Position numbers and translations under genes: made by a program. Shown here one piece after another: positions 53,168 to 64,000 of a stretch of DNA of 64,000 nt. The DNA is from Locusta migratoria (lineage: Eukaryota > Arthropoda > Insecta > Orthoptera > Acrididae), in contig CM048748.1 in NCBI GenBank assembly GCA_026315105.1, positions 476,497,150 to 476,561,149 on the forward strand, in the 5' to 3' direction. The notes below the pieces were generated by a model that searched no databases, was not told the DNA's origin, and was given only the letters and a program-made list of their open reading frames with translations. Numbering within the stretch: position 1 is the first letter of the stretch; each line of letters opens with the position of its first letter.

Positions 53168-54813
53168 AGATTATCGAGCACAGACAGACAGGCGCGCCAG
53201 GAAGGCCTCGTTTTATAGTGTGTGCAGATACGCAGCGGAGTTCGACTTTTAGGCGTGATTCCCGATTCTCGCCCACACCGTAACACTTGTGCCAAAACAA
53301 AAGAAGTCATTTAAATTGTAGCATTGTGGTTAAGTCAGAATCTAACTCGACGGAGGCGCCTGTCGGCAGACGGCGGTGACCGGGCGTAGTACATATGTGT
53401 AAAGTGTATTCAGATAACAAGAGCGGACTACGCCGCTTCACGAAGGTTCAGAGGAGTTACGAAGCAGCAACCCTCGGACAGAATAAACAGAGTATGCTCA
53501 TTTTATCACGTAGGCATCACGTGCTGCCGCGTGACCAGCCAACACTGACGCAACGATCGAAGGTTCTGGAACCTTCTAGAACAAGTGGTGCCGCGGGCAA
53601 AACCTTCTAGAACAAGTGGTGCCGAGGATAAAGGCTAGCGACGGCACTGAAGTAAGTCCCGTCGTAGGAAGAGTCAGAGTAAGAAGTGACAGTATTGAGG
53701 CTAGTTGGTACGTAGTCGTGAGTAAGCTGACATCTCGTCGATGATGCAGCCTGTTGTAACCGGCATTACAATCTGCCACTGCGGGAGCTGATGGATCCCG
53801 TGGACACAACTTACAATGTTCTAGAGAAGAAAGATGGCCTGAGGTAGTTTTGCGAGTTGATAGTTAACCAGCCAGTTTCTGTATTACATAGTTGAAGTTT
53901 AACCACTTCTATATCAGAGGGAATAAGGCACTGTAAGCACTTGTCTCCGGAAGTCATTTATATTATGTGATGCTAGGCAGCACTGAAGGTTAAGAGAACC
54001 AATAGAATTTAGGGAAAAAGAGCCTGACACCTCACATATAGTGTGCATTGGTTTTGAGTAATAAATACCATGAAATTTATTTACCACTATTCAACCGTAG
54101 CCTTTTCATTTACATCACATTTAGTTCAAGAAGGCCTCAACACATTTCCGTCTGTAGCCCAGGAGACGCCTCTCCCTTTCGTCTCCAGTACAAAGGTATG
54201 AGGCAGGAACCTAAGGCCCCCAGTGCCGTTAACGTCTCACTGAATTACACGGACCCATCCAACTGTATATTGGTGACCTGGCTCTGTGCAGGGACGCGAA
54301 AAGGAGCATTGCAGCGAGACCAACAGTTCTCACAATGGTTGCAGGTTTGGTTGTTACTCTTATGGAATAATGGCAAAATATCCCGAAAGAGCTGATTGAA
54401 AACCTCATACTGTCCGTACCATGCAGGTGTGTAACTGAACTGGCCGTTCGAGGTGACCACACATCATATTAGTGGGCAACGAGAATGAGTTTTTCCAATA
54501 CTACGGTAGCCCCGTGGTGCCTCGCTCTAAGTGAACACCATGTAAACATTAAGTGAAGAATCGAGACCGCAAAATATCGAACTGCATAACACACAAATTA
54601 CAATTGTAACCAATACCTGAATGATACACGTTATATGTATAATGTGAATGCTATCTCACCTGATCTCTCAATTGTTTTCAGTGTTTCATCATGTGCGCGA
54701 TGCCGACGGGATATTAACCACTGATCTTTCTTTCTCCCTTCCTTTTTTAACATCCTATGCAATCTGAATTTTAACAGCTGTAAGCTACATGGCAGGAAAT
54801 AAACGTTAGTACT
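53168..54813. other. no gene recognised
   Basis: A perfect-core 31-bp tandem duplication (unit starts AACCTTCTAGAACAAGTGGT) occupies 53570-53631. Frames open on both strands at 54048-54460 include a minus-strand stretch rich in Cys and Trp (NQTCNHCENCWSRCNAPFRV), followed by a stop. I do not recognise it. It could be an old transposon or exon fragment. Confidence 0.35.
53570..53631. repeat. 31-bp tandem duplication
   Basis: Two adjacent copies (53570-53600, 53601-53631), identical for the first 24 nt and differing at a few positions after that. Confidence 0.9.
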
Positions 54814-54826
54814 ACACCCTCTTTTA

Positions 54827-54977
54827 AAAAATGAAATGTTTGTAGAGCTTATGGGACTTAACTACGGGGTCATCAGTCCCTAAACTTACAAACTACTTAT
54901 GAACTAGCTAATACTATGGACGGCACAAATATCCATGCCAGAGGGGGGATTCGAACCCCCGACCGTAGTGGCCTTGC
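54827..54977 (-). mobile_element. SINE family A, 5'-truncated, with target duplication
   Basis: Lacks about 55 nt of the tRNA-like 5' head, ending within GCAAGGCCACTACGG (minus strand), yet has a perfect 13-bp duplication acaccctctttta (54814-54826, 54978-54990). Confidence 0.93.
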
Positions 54978-55090
54978 ACACCCTCTTTTAGGTTTCCAAT
55001 TCACTCAAGATTTGTTTCTGGATCAGTGCATATCGAGTCCATGAAATGATTAAGTTTACACATCAATACTGAGCAAACCAGTGTTGAAAC

Positions 55091-55565
55091 TGTGGTGTCG
55101 CACAATTCTAAAGTGCGCGCCACCTACTTTCGCCGCGCGCCGCCATGCACGCACGGCGCGGCGTTCTTACGTCAGCCACGAGCGCCCTCTGCTACAACTC
55201 CGCTCGTGGCCACCACTGAACGACATCGTTCACTTGGGACTGAGATAGGAACCAGTTAGCACTTCGGAATCAGATAGGCACAAGTGAAGACTTGGCTATC
55301 GGACAGGCACTAGGCAGGCCTCTAGCTCAACTATGTATCAGCATTCTGCAGTACTATGTAAAAGTTAAGTATTGTATAAATTCTGTGCAATATATATCTC
55401 GTTCTAATTTACTCTAGTGTTTCTAGTTTCTGCTGTCCCACTGGCTGGTCACCTCCTACCTGCACCAGCGTGCATCCTTTATTCCTGTGTCGGTATTTCT
55501 ACTCGGCCACCGACACCTACGTCGGAAACGAGACACAAAAGCGGCGACGAGGCTGGGACACAAAA
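55091..55565 (+). mobile_element. single Gypsy LTR
   Basis: 475 bp from TGTGGTGTCGCACAAT to GGGACACAAAA with no internal region. It carries one extra GCGGCGACGAGGCTGG unit between two ACACAAAA blocks at the 3' end. The flanking 5-mers gaaac/gacca match at 3 of 5, so the duplication is doubtful. Confidence 0.87.
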
Positions 55566-55611
55566 GACCACAGACGCTAGTATTTGGAGGCAATGGTGGC
55601 AACGGTCGTGG

Positions 55612-55794
55612 AGCCGCGGCAGACTAGCCATGCGCACTAAGGCGCCCAGCCGAGGTGCGCGCGGCCGTTCGCCGTCGGGAGTTCGAATCCTCCCTCGGGC
55701 ACACCTGTTTATGTTGTACTTAGCATAAGTTACTATGCTCATGTAGTTTGTAAACTCAGGTACTGGTACCCTTAGGCTTACAGACATTTTGAAT
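55612..55794 (+). mobile_element. tRNA-headed SINE, third head type
   Basis: The head has CACTAAGGCGCCCAGCCGAG and box B GAGTTCGAATCCTCCC. The body has GTAGTTTGTAAACTCAGG and TTACAGACATTTTGAA, a relative of the A/B body. Target duplication cggtcgtgg/tggtcgtgg or shorter (55603-55611, 55795-55803). Confidence 0.8.
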
Positions 55795-55837
55795 GGTCGT
55801 GGGTTGAGTAGTGGCACGCCTCAGTTGCCGTCGCGTC

Positions 55838-56020
55838 TTATAATACACAACTGGTCGTTTCGAGACAAGTCCGGAGATGGTGCTGGCCATGGCACGTCTT
55901 ACAGAGGAGTTGTCTTGAGTTTGACCGCGTAGTGTGTGGCCGAGCATTACCGTGTTGGAAGAGCACATCAACCTTCCGTTGCAAGAACGACAAAACAGCA
56001 GTCCCTAGAAAACTGCGCAC
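55838..56020 (-). pseudogene. Tc1-like transposase fragment, second family
   Basis: Minus-strand SFLQRKVDVLFQHGNARPHT corresponds to the block around the second catalytic Asp (Q-D-NARPHT; here Gly replaces Asp), followed by a frame-shifted region. It aligns at the DNA level with the fragment at 32830-33118 (GAGCATTACCGTGTTGGAAG versus GAGCGTTACCCTCTTGGAAC). It is too short for terminal repeats. Confidence 0.68.
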
Positions 56021-56040
56021 TTACTGATCTGCTCAGCGTT

Positions 56041-57889
56041 TCCTCCACAAAAACCAATGATGAAATAAAGTGTTAGCTTCTCCCACCATAGGGTATCATC
56101 GCTGAATCTAGAGGAGAGGGTGGGGGGGGGGGGGGACGCAGTCAGGGAGCCTCATCTGGGCAGCACTCGCAGCACTTTTTATTCTTGTCTGCAAGAATTC
56201 TGAGCAGTGTCACATTTTATTTCTTTGAATAGCTTGCTCGCATTGCAGATCAATTTTGTCTTGTATTGTTTATTGTAAAGTGGTTGGATACAGCTGCAAA
56301 GTTTAGGTTTATGGAATAGATATTGAAGACTTCTTCGTAGTTAGGTTTATATTTCTTGAATTTTTTTCAATTTTTGAGACGTTTATTCTGAAATGTTGTT
56401 TTAATAATAATGATTTATCATATTAAAGTTATAAAACATTCATTTTGACGTCATTCCAGAAAGCAGGGCAGTATTGCAAAACTAATGGCGTGATTGTGAA
56501 AAAAATCACCTTTGACTATCACGTGCAGTCATATAAAGGTTATTAGTAGCGTCTGAGAAGAAAATTAAAGCAAAAATAATTCCGCGCTATCTGGGTCAAA
56601 TAGATAATAATAGTATAATACATATTGTTTCCATATATTACAATTTAAATTAATTTTGATGTTATTATTTTTTGTCCGAAACATTTGCAAAATTCGGACG
56701 GAAAACAAGCTACATCGATTTTGATTTTTATAATTTCTTTTACTCTTCCGCCATTTTGGAAGACTTTTTGTAACAAATAAAATTACAGAATAAATTCATT
56801 AATCGGGAGAGGATCGGAAATAATGTACTCAATCCCAATAAAAATGATTCATGATTATTAATTATGAGTATATTACCGTACGATATATTCATCGCTAGAT
56901 GAATAGCAACTTCAAATCATTCTTCGAACCTGCATTAAATGACTAATAGTAAAAATTGCGAAGGTAGAACCATTAGAAATGTTATATTTTCAGACGTGTC
57001 TAGTAAATTTTAAAGTCAAAATATGAAAACATAATCAAACGAAAATAACTTGACAGTAAATTCAGAACAAGTTTTACATTAACTTTTTCTCTTTCAATGC
57101 GAGGCGTAATAGCGGAGACAGGACACAGTACCGCCCCCTGATTACGTCGCCACAGGGAGGCTGCGTTCGCCGGCGGCCAGGAAACACGTCCGTGACATCT
57201 GCCGAATGGGGTGACCTAAACATTGGGAACGCGTTACAACCAGACGCACAAACAGTGTGAAACAGCCGTAAGGTTCGCAAATATCTCTCAAATGGTCCGA
57301 GACATGGAGAAAAGAGAACGTTTCCCCTTACAAAACCTTTTATTCAATCTTCGTCTCAGATGAGAAGTAAGGTGTTATTTACCATTAAATTTCGAGCTGT
57401 CAAAACGCTGTCCTTAATGATTATGTAATACACATTATTAATTACACTCAGTAAATCACTTAAAATGAACATCTTGCAAATAGCCGCAACGGTTTAGGGT
57501 TATCGTTAACGACCGACGGACAGCACGTTAATTTACGTAAATAGAACCGACAAAACACGTGCAAACGTGCAGCAATGCCTACCTTAATACAACCTGTACG
57601 TAACTGTACAGTGAAATCGCTGCCAGAAGCTTTTAAGACACACAACAGTACAGAAAGGCACACTGTAGCTATTCACTAACATGTAAAGCGCGCCAGATCT
57701 GGTAAAAACATGGCGTCGTGGGCTCTCAGCCAATCAGGAGAAGTCTCACGCCTAACTACTCTCTCGCTATACAGACTGTGTAGCGCGGCGCCCTGACCCT
57801 CGTCAACGGTTGTGGAAGTGTCCACGTAACATCCACATAAACACTCTAGAACCCAGACTGAAGCGGACGGCACAGGGTTCGCCGAACCG
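56041..57889. other. AT-rich, no gene seen
   Basis: Long AT-rich stretch with a G-run (near 56118-56133) and no motif-bearing frames. 57100-57260 and 57690-57960 are more GC-rich, and a 91-codon minus-strand frame there overlaps the LINE 3' UTR and is not a gene. Confidence 0.4.
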
Positions 57890-58139
57890 CTGTCATTGTA
57901 TTCCTCCGCAGTACCGTTCTCCAACAGCGCGCGGAGAAATGGAGCAACCAAATGGTTCTGTTTCCGATCTCTCTTATTTCATTGCGATGGTCAAGTCTCC
58001 CTGCGTAGGTGGGTGATAAAATATGTTCGCATTCGAAAGAGAAAGAAGTTTCTCAAGTAAATCTCCGCCGCAACGAATAACGCCTTCTTTTAATGATTTC
58101 CACCCCCAACTCGTGTACCCGCTCCGCAAAATTCTCACC

Positions 58140-58342
58140 GCGACGGATTAGTCGTGCGAACTGGGGCGCCGTGTTGGGGTGTGCACGGCCGTTCTCAGTC
58201 GGGGGTTCGAGTTCTCCTCCGGGCATTAGTGTTTGTTTTGTCGTTAGTTTAATTTACCTCTGTTTAAGTAGTTTGTAAGCAGCGGGCTACTGACCAAGCA
58301 CTTGAGATGGACAGATTTACAAACCTTTGAACATTTTGTACA
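58140..58342 (+). mobile_element. tRNA-headed SINE, variant head
   Basis: The head contains GGGGTTCGAGTTCTCCTCCG. The body contains AAGTAGTTTGTAAGCAGCGG and TTTACAAACCTTTGAACATT, a relative of the A/B body. TCTCACC stands on both sides (58133-58139, 58344-58350). Confidence 0.78.
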
Positions 58343-58350
58343 ATCTCACC

Positions 58351-58679
58351 TCGGTTTTTATGGTCTTCAGTCCGGAGACTGGTTTGATGCAGCTCTCCAT
58401 CCTACTCTATCCTGAGCAAGCCTTTTCATCTCCTCATAAGAACGGCAATCCACATCCACTTGAATCTGTTTACTATACGCGTATCTTGGTCTCCCTCTGC
58501 GATTTTTACCCCACACACTTCCCTCCAATGCTAAATTTACGATTCCTCGATGTCTAAGAATGTGTCCTACCAAGCGATCCCTTCTTTGGTTAGGGTATGC
58601 CAAAGATTCCTTTTCTCACCAATTCTGTTCAGTACCTCTTCATTAGTTATGCGATCTACCCACCGAATCTTCAGCATTC
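58351..58679 (-). mobile_element. RTE-like LINE 3' fragment
   Basis: Minus-strand LVGHILRHRGIVNLALEGSV and GKNRRGRPRYAYSKQIQ, followed by the 3' end, correspond to the last ~100 residues of the RTE-like polyprotein. Flanked by TCTCACC (58344-58350, 58681-58687). Confidence 0.88.
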
Positions 58680-60055
58680 TTCTCACCCCTATATGCCTAT
58701 AATACAAAAAGAGCTGCTCTTCTCTGAACTTCCTCTATACCGTCTGTCAGTCCCACTTCGTGGCGGTTCCGCAATGGGCAGCAATATTCGAAAGTGGGAC
58801 GCATAAATGTTCTGTAGACGATTTCTTTAGTAGAACTGTTACATCTTCAAGTGTTGTGCCATTGAAACGTAGTCTTACATTTTCTATGGGTTATTTCGAA
58901 TTTAATTTGTTCATAATTGTTATTCCTCGGTATTTAGTTGCATTTACAGCCTGCAGATTTGATTGATTTATGCTGAAAATGAAGTTTAACAGATTTCTTT
59001 TAGTGGTCACATGGACGACTTCACAATTATCATTATCGAGGGTCAACTGGCAATTTTGGAACCATGCTCATATCGTATCTAAATCATTTTGCAGTTGCTT
59101 TTTATCTTCGGATGACTTTCGTAACCGATGAACAACAACACCATCCGCAAACAGTCTAATAGAGCTCTTCACATTGTCTCGTAAATCGTTCGTAAAGATA
59201 ATGAACAGTAGGAGCCGTACAACATTTCGCTGTTGAACGCCAGATATTACTTTTGTTTTACTGGACGACTTTCCATCGTTTACAACGTACTGTGTCCTTT
59301 CTGACAGGAAATCACGAATCCAATCGTAGTAGTGTGACGATATTCAATAAGCAAGCAGTTTGATTAGAAGACGCTTGTGAGGTACAGTGCCAAACGCCAA
59401 CAGCGACGACACAGCGAGAGTAACGCTGAGGCTTGGCAACATCTGAGAGGAAGGCCGTGTTCACACTGCCGGCCGGGCTGAGCGGGGCCGAGAGATTAAA
59501 CACATTGTTTCCAATTCCACTGTTCACACTGGCGGCCCACGCCATTCGGAATGTTTAATATTTCCGGCGCGAGCCGATTGGCCTACGGCATTCCTTCTGC
59601 AGCGCAAGTACCTCACGCCTGCAGCCTGTTTCCAATACAGGTCTCCTGCATGATAGCTTTTTCTTTAAAAAAAAACTTGTGAAAATATGTTCTTTTTATT
59701 TTTTCTTGTATTACTATTAATTCTCTAAAATGAATAAAAAATACAGAAATTTTTTTATCTGTTTCTATAAAGAAAAAGACCCCTAAATGTCAGTCGAAAT
59801 TTATGGGATGAGTACATTACCACCTGTTTTATGTGTGATTAAAATCCGATTAGTCACTACCGTGTGATAACAATAGACATATAATAACAAAATCAATGAA
59901 CTGTTAGCTGGCTCTAAGTAGACGGCAATGAACGTGTTTTGGTAGCACCGTATTACCTTCGATCTTCAGCTGACAGTGGGTGAGGATACCTTGTTGCTGG
60001 GGACAAGCCCACCAAGAAGCAAAAAACAAAACGCAACAAGAAACAAAGTGGCACA

Positions 60056-60256
60056 GCCGTCCGCGGTGGCCGAGGGGAATGAGGCGCTCCAGTCACGGTC
60101 TGCACGGCCACTACGGTCGGGGGTTCGAATCCCCCCTCGGGCATGGATATTTGTGCCGTCCTTAGTCTTAGCCAGTTCATAAGTAGTTCGTAAGCTTAGG
60201 GACTGATGACCCCGTAGTTAAGTCCCATAAGTTCTACAAACATTTGAGCATTTTTG
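60056..60256 (+). mobile_element. SINE family A
   Basis: Full length, with perfect 11-bp target duplication aaagtggcaca (60045-60055, 60257-60267). Confidence 0.94.
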
Positions 60257-60709
60257 AAAGTGGCACACGCTGCTCATCCTTTACTGACCTGACCTGTAGT
60301 GTCTGAGACAAGTCGAAGTACCATTGAGACACAGAAAATTGTCAACAGATGATACAGCAAAAAATTCAATGCCCCTCGGACAGCTACTTAACAAAATAAA
60401 GTTCTGAGACCTGTGTAGAGTTATTTGAAATTGGAGATGGGTTGAAATACAGTACAACGTGTCCTACATAAAACTGGTAATTCTCACGTATGTCAACACT
60501 TGCAACACCCTAAAAGGAGGTAACTACATGTTTTTAATATTACTTTTAGCTATTCTATTTTACTTAGTTCATTCTTACTTTAATCTTGGGCTCAGTATAT
60601 TATTTTTACGTGGGCAAATCTGTATACAAATATTTTTACCTTGTGGTACGACATTTTTCGAGAGTTGCAAACGAGGAAAAATGACTAAATATGGCTCATG
60701 CATAGATGT

Positions 60710-60901
60710 TCAAATGGTTGTAGAGCTTATGGGACCTAACTACGGGGTCATCAGTCCCTAAACTTACAAACTACTTATCAACTACCTTATACTAAGGACG
60801 GCACAAATATCCATGCCCGAGGGGGGATTCGAACCCCCGACCGTAGTGGCCGTGCAGACCGTGACTGGAGCGCCTCAGTCCCCTCGGCCACCGCGGCCGG
60901 C
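60710..60901 (-). mobile_element. SINE family A, well preserved
   Basis: Perfect 11-bp target duplication tgcatagatgt (60699-60709, 60902-60912). Box A GGTGGCCGAGGGG and box B GGTTCGAATCC both match the family pattern exactly, so it is probably one of the youngest copies here. Confidence 0.95.
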
Positions 60902-61845
60902 TGCATAGATGTCCCTACAACTTCAGTATAATTTTCGGTTTCTTTCTTTTATCATTTCCAACTAGAAAGGCAATAAATATGTCAGAAAGTTTTATTTGAA
61001 TCAATCTAAACTAAAGGCGCAGTTAACACTAATTTATTCGTTTCAGTCGCTCAAAACGCGATGTATTTATTCCATTAATTGCATAACTTGGAAAATAAAT
61101 CAGTTGTTATGTCTCTTATAAAATACGACCTCATGTAAAAGCATAGCAGATCATTGTCAATTGTAATCGGTCGCCACCCAAGAAAAAATAGTTTATACTT
61201 GTTTTCTGGTTATGGATCATTAACACATCACGAGGGAGCGACACACGTGGCCAGCAATTCATTTTTTCCGTGTTGCAGTTCTTCACGCTACGCCCAACAC
61301 CCACCGAGATCGAAGGCTTGCGGTCGCGGCATAACGCCGCTCGGATAAATCGTAATTACTTGAGAAAGGAGGTAGATATCGGAGCGACGACCATTTCAAA
61401 AACTTTTCTGTACGTCTAGCTCCATTTCACTCGCTGTGATTTATGGCCTAAAATGCATAGAACAGTAAGCTATCCGCTATCAAACTTTTTCAATACAAGA
61501 TTTGTAAATCAAACGACTGTTGTGAATTATGAAAAGGTGAATGCTTTATTAGAAAGCTGAGATATTTTACTACCATGTGTCCGAAAATCAGATATTTTGA
61601 TTGCATACTTTCATCAAAATCGAGTGAGAAGCGCAACGAAACTAAAAACTCGCGCGCAATGAAAAGTAGATAGTTTATTTTTCCACATGCAAACCGAAGG
61701 TTGTCACGAAAAAATAAGTTGATAAAACGATGTGTCATGGTCTTATATACCGTCAAAATTTTTACAGCGTGAAAATCGGAATAGTATATTATCCCTCCAT
61801 TTTTCCGTCTCGGCTCGGCCCGGCCGGCAGTGTGAACTCGAAGGC

Positions 61846-62095
61846 AGTTGAAAAAGAAGGAAGGAAGCTTGGAGTTTAAAGTCCCATCGACAGTGTGGTC
61901 ATTAGAGACGAAGATTACGCTCTGATGTTTGTGTAAGGATGTGGAAGGAAATCTGCCGTGCCCTTTCAAAGGAACCATTCCGGCATTTTCCTGGAGTGAT
62001 TTAGGGAAATCACGGAAAACCTAAATCTGGATGCGTGGAGGTGGATTTGAACCACCATCCTTCCGAAGTGGCGGTTGAGTGAGGGGCTGTATACA
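61846..62095 (+). repeat. dispersed locust repeat with tRNA-like segment
   Basis: Contains GCTTGGAGTTTAAAGTCCCA, TGCCCTTTCAAAGGAACCAT, GATTTAGGGAAATCACGGAA and a GGTGGATTTGAACCACCAT segment. I recall this block order as a high-copy orthopteran repeat. It begins exactly at the right duplication of the 59456-61840 element. Confidence 0.6.
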
Positions 62096-62402
62096 GTGGT
62101 GAAAAGACAGCGGGATTCCCCGTAATGGCTGATCTGTGGCCCTCGCGCATCTGCGACTCGGCTGACAAGACGAACAGGCGCGCAACTTTAAGTGGGCTCC
62201 TCTCCTTCCTCCCCTCCACTGCGGCCGGCTGCATGACTTTATATGCGGCGGCGGCGGCGACACAGCGCGCAGCCAGTGGGGCGCTAAACGAGGGCGACCA
62301 CGTTTTCAAAATCAAAAGACGAGGGTACCCAAGATTGCCGCAACAAACGCTGCCTCTACTTGCCGTGTCACCAACGATCACTATCCCTTAAAGTTTACAC
62401 AA
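62096..62402. other. GC-rich, no gene seen
   Basis: Frames of 80-123 codons overlap on both strands and look like composition effects. A (GGC)n-like stretch lies near 62245-62260. Confidence 0.4.
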
Positions 62403-63260
62403 TACTAGCTGTAAACCCGGCGCGTCGCTGCCGCAGAAGAAATAATTGTGCAAATAACGTTTGTAATTTGAGAGTATGTATAAATACATGAGGTTACCAA
62501 TCTCCTCCTTTCCTTTCTTTTTGTTCACCTGTCCTCCCCCTGTCTCCTTCCGCCCCTTCCTCTGTCCATTTTCCCCTCCCCTCCCTCCGTTCATCTCCTT
62601 TCACTTGTCTGCCACCCTCTCCCCTCTCCCTGTCCGTCTCCTCCTTCACCTACTCCTCTCCCTCCCATATATGGAAACATACATATGTACGCCAAGTTTC
62701 ATGGTCATCATTCAAATGGTGTCAAAGTCGCAAGCTATCCTCCGCCATGCTAAATTCACTGTCGTGCTGATTATAAAAATCTCCTTCTCTAAAACATACA
62801 TTTATATGCTGACTTTCATGACCAGTCCTACCATTTGGATGTTTGTTGTAACGTATCCTTCGTCATGCACCTATGTACGCTTACGAAAGGTAGCCCATGT
62901 ATTAATTCGGGGTATAAGCTATCCACATTCCCCATTTCATTCAATTCTGTCCAGCAGTTGCAGCGCGAAGAGTAACAAACTCCTTAACACACTGTGAGGT
63001 ACCCTCGGCCATGCACCCTACGGTGGATTTCGAAAGGCAGCCCACGTATTAATCAGGATATAAGCTACCTCTGTTCTAAATTTCATTAATATCCATCCAG
63101 CCATTTCAGCGTGAAGGCATAAAAACGAATTAGCTAACTGTAAAGCACCCTCCTCCATGCACCATACCTATTTAATTTTAGTATGCTTATAACCTTTGGG
63201 CGAATGCAACCAGTGGTTAACAAAGATTTATCGCGATCGGATGTAAGGCATGGCCGCGCA
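62403..63260 (+). repeat. dispersed repeat with ACTAGCTGTAAACCC start
   Basis: Starts TACTAGCTGTAAACCCGGCG, then a pyrimidine-rich tract (62510-62670), then at least three diverged units with CCATGCACC, GGCAGCCCACGTATTAAT or GGTAGCCCATGTATTAAT, and ATTTCATT. Related to 13500-13722 (inverted). A 173-codon frame at 62476-62997 reads through the pyrimidine tract and is judged non-coding. Confidence 0.6.
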
Positions 63261-63484
63261 TAAAATACGAAAAAAATTGATTTGTATATATTACATATGT
63301 CTTAAAGTATGTGTCTACAGTGATATAAATTTCATGACACAAGCATTAATACATATCGATACTTTTTGCAAAATATGTTGCGAAGGCAGTCAGCAGTAAT
63401 TAAGTAAAACATCACAAGGTCATCCCTGATGCGCGGTGTCTACAGCGAAACTGTTGTGAGCGGTAGGCTACTCTTCGTTTCATT

Positions 63485-63486
<2 letters not shown>

Positions 63487-63541
<55 letters not shown>
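63487..63541. repeat. (TG)n microsatellite
   Basis: About 27 dinucleotide units, uninterrupted, followed by a G-rich stretch. Confidence 0.97.
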
Positions 63542-63542
<1 letters not shown>

Positions 63543-64000
63543 GGGAGGGGGGGGCATCAGTTACAAAATGCTTAATAAACTCAGAAATTACACGCACACC
63601 TTGTTGTAGGTCCCTAACTACTACCATTTTCCAATAATTGACGCAGAAATCTCGGTATTCTCACGCGGTGGCCTCTCATTATTTATGACGTCATATATCC
63701 TGACCTACGAGTCGTGCTCTTTTGTTTTTTGTGAGGATCCTTCGTGGGTGTACGGTGAACAGTTCACCAAAGTTTCATTGCAATCGAATGAATGCTTACG
63801 AAGACATATAGGACATACAGACAAACATTCATTTATATATGACGGTCTTCGTGTCACACAGAAACACACTGTATAGCAAGAAGAAAACAACTTTTGTTAA
63901 CATGTCGTATTTCATGGTTCTCGTATTTACATTTCCTTCTTTCGAAATCAATTTCTGTTTTTGTAGGTCTACTGTATCTTATGTCAGAAAGTACGACTAT
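63542..64000. other. no gene seen
   Basis: TCACCAAAGTTTCATTGCAATCGAATG and neighbouring words resemble the units of 62403-63260, suggesting the repeat continues. No coding signal. Confidence 0.35.

Larger units (their letters stand above)
57890..59398 (-). mobile_element. jockey/CR1-like LINE, copy 2, interrupted
   Basis: Matches copy 1 (1069-2998) over its 3' UTR (57890-58139) and RT C-terminal part (58680-59398). Minus-strand blocks include SIRLFADGVVVHRL (FADD changed to FADG) and DNDNCEVVHVTTKRN. The two LINE parts are separated by a SINE and an RTE fragment inserted at one site. Confidence 0.82.
59456..61840. mobile_element. unassigned terminal-inverted-repeat element
   Basis: The left end CGTGTTCACACTGCCGGCC and the right end (inverted) CGAGTTCACACTGCCGGCC continue into GGGC-rich, similar arms (about 35 bp). 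A 5-bp duplication aaggc flanks it (59451-59455, 61841-61845). A third partial copy, CTGTTCACACTGGCGGCCC, lies just inside the left end (near 59530). No transposase frame was found. Two family A SINEs lie inside. Without them it is about 2.0 kb. Confidence 0.62.

Noticed and set aside
53168..54460. Plus-strand stretch APSAVNVSLNYTDPSNCILV near 54220 resembling a fibronectin type III start, and an antisense Cys-rich stretch
   Set aside because: Only one short similarity on one strand, an alternative frame is open on the other, and nothing around it supports an exon. Left as unrecognised.
1917..60901. Box A/box B hits as functional tRNA genes
   Set aside because: The heads lack a sound cloverleaf with proper anticodon loop, occur with SINE bodies, and have target duplications.
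62476..62997. 173-codon open frame on the plus strand
   Set aside because: It reads through a pyrimidine-rich tract (Ser/Pro/Leu/Phe codons) of a dispersed repeat.
5150..63260. CRISPR-like arrays or plasmid/phage features in the tandem repeats
   Set aside because: Repeats are degenerate satellites or microsatellites in eukaryotic DNA, without regular spacers or associated genes.

Overview
This window reads as non-coding, repeat-dense insect DNA. The best fit is a large-genome grasshopper or locust (Orthoptera), most likely Schistocerca. That assignment is an inference: I recognise the tRNA-headed SINE families, the RTE-like and jockey-like LINEs and the Tc1-like transposon as types typical of that group, but no search was run. 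I found no intact protein-coding gene, no convincing host exon, no functional tRNA or rRNA gene and no CRISPR. Every recognisable reading frame belongs to a transposable element, and all are broken.

Layout. 1-6.5 kb: a jockey/CR1-like LINE (minus strand) hit by three SINEs, a Tc1-like transposon, then a degenerate ~145-bp tandem array carrying a compound tRNA-headed foldback and a SINE. 6.5-20 kb: LINE tails, several long palindromes (9483-10064, 12920-13366), a second Tc1-like copy with both ends intact (16005-17383) and scattered SINEs. 20.1-24.9 kb: a four-deep nest in which a hAT-like element holds a SINE, the SINE holds a Tc5-like transposon, and that holds a single Gypsy LTR. 26.8-32.4 kb: a 3'-truncated Ty3/Gypsy element (plus strand) holding an RTE insertion and a SINE. 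34.5-38.2 kb: an RTE-like LINE split by an unidentified 2.44-kb insertion. 39.3-40.2 kb: a transposase-like zinc-finger remnant. 40.8-41.8 kb: two adjacent long palindromes. 45.9-52.8 kb: a foldback element split by a complete two-LTR Gypsy element (minus strand), itself hit by a tRNA-headed foldback and a truncated SINE. 55-56 kb: another LTR and a Tc1-like fragment. 57.9-59.4 kb: a second jockey-like LINE in which a SINE and an RTE fragment landed at one site. 59.5-61.8 kb: an unassigned terminal-inverted-repeat element with a 5-bp duplication.

How the parts relate. The two main SINE families (A and B) have different tRNA-like heads but share a 3' body, so one LINE machinery probably moved both. 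Many insertions show clean 8-15 bp target duplications, which give their boundaries and relative ages. The Gypsy copies share LTRs and a primer site matching the tRNA-Ser(GCT) 3' end as I remember it, and several LTRs end in tandem copies of a primer-site-like unit. No single new biological system stands out. The most unusual material is (i) palindromic elements sharing a CTGAAGATG...CGAAACGCG motif, (ii) the PBS-like repeats inside the LTR end, (iii) inverted SINE multimers with SINE-type target duplications, and (iv) two unassigned insertions (35476-37917 and 59456-61840).
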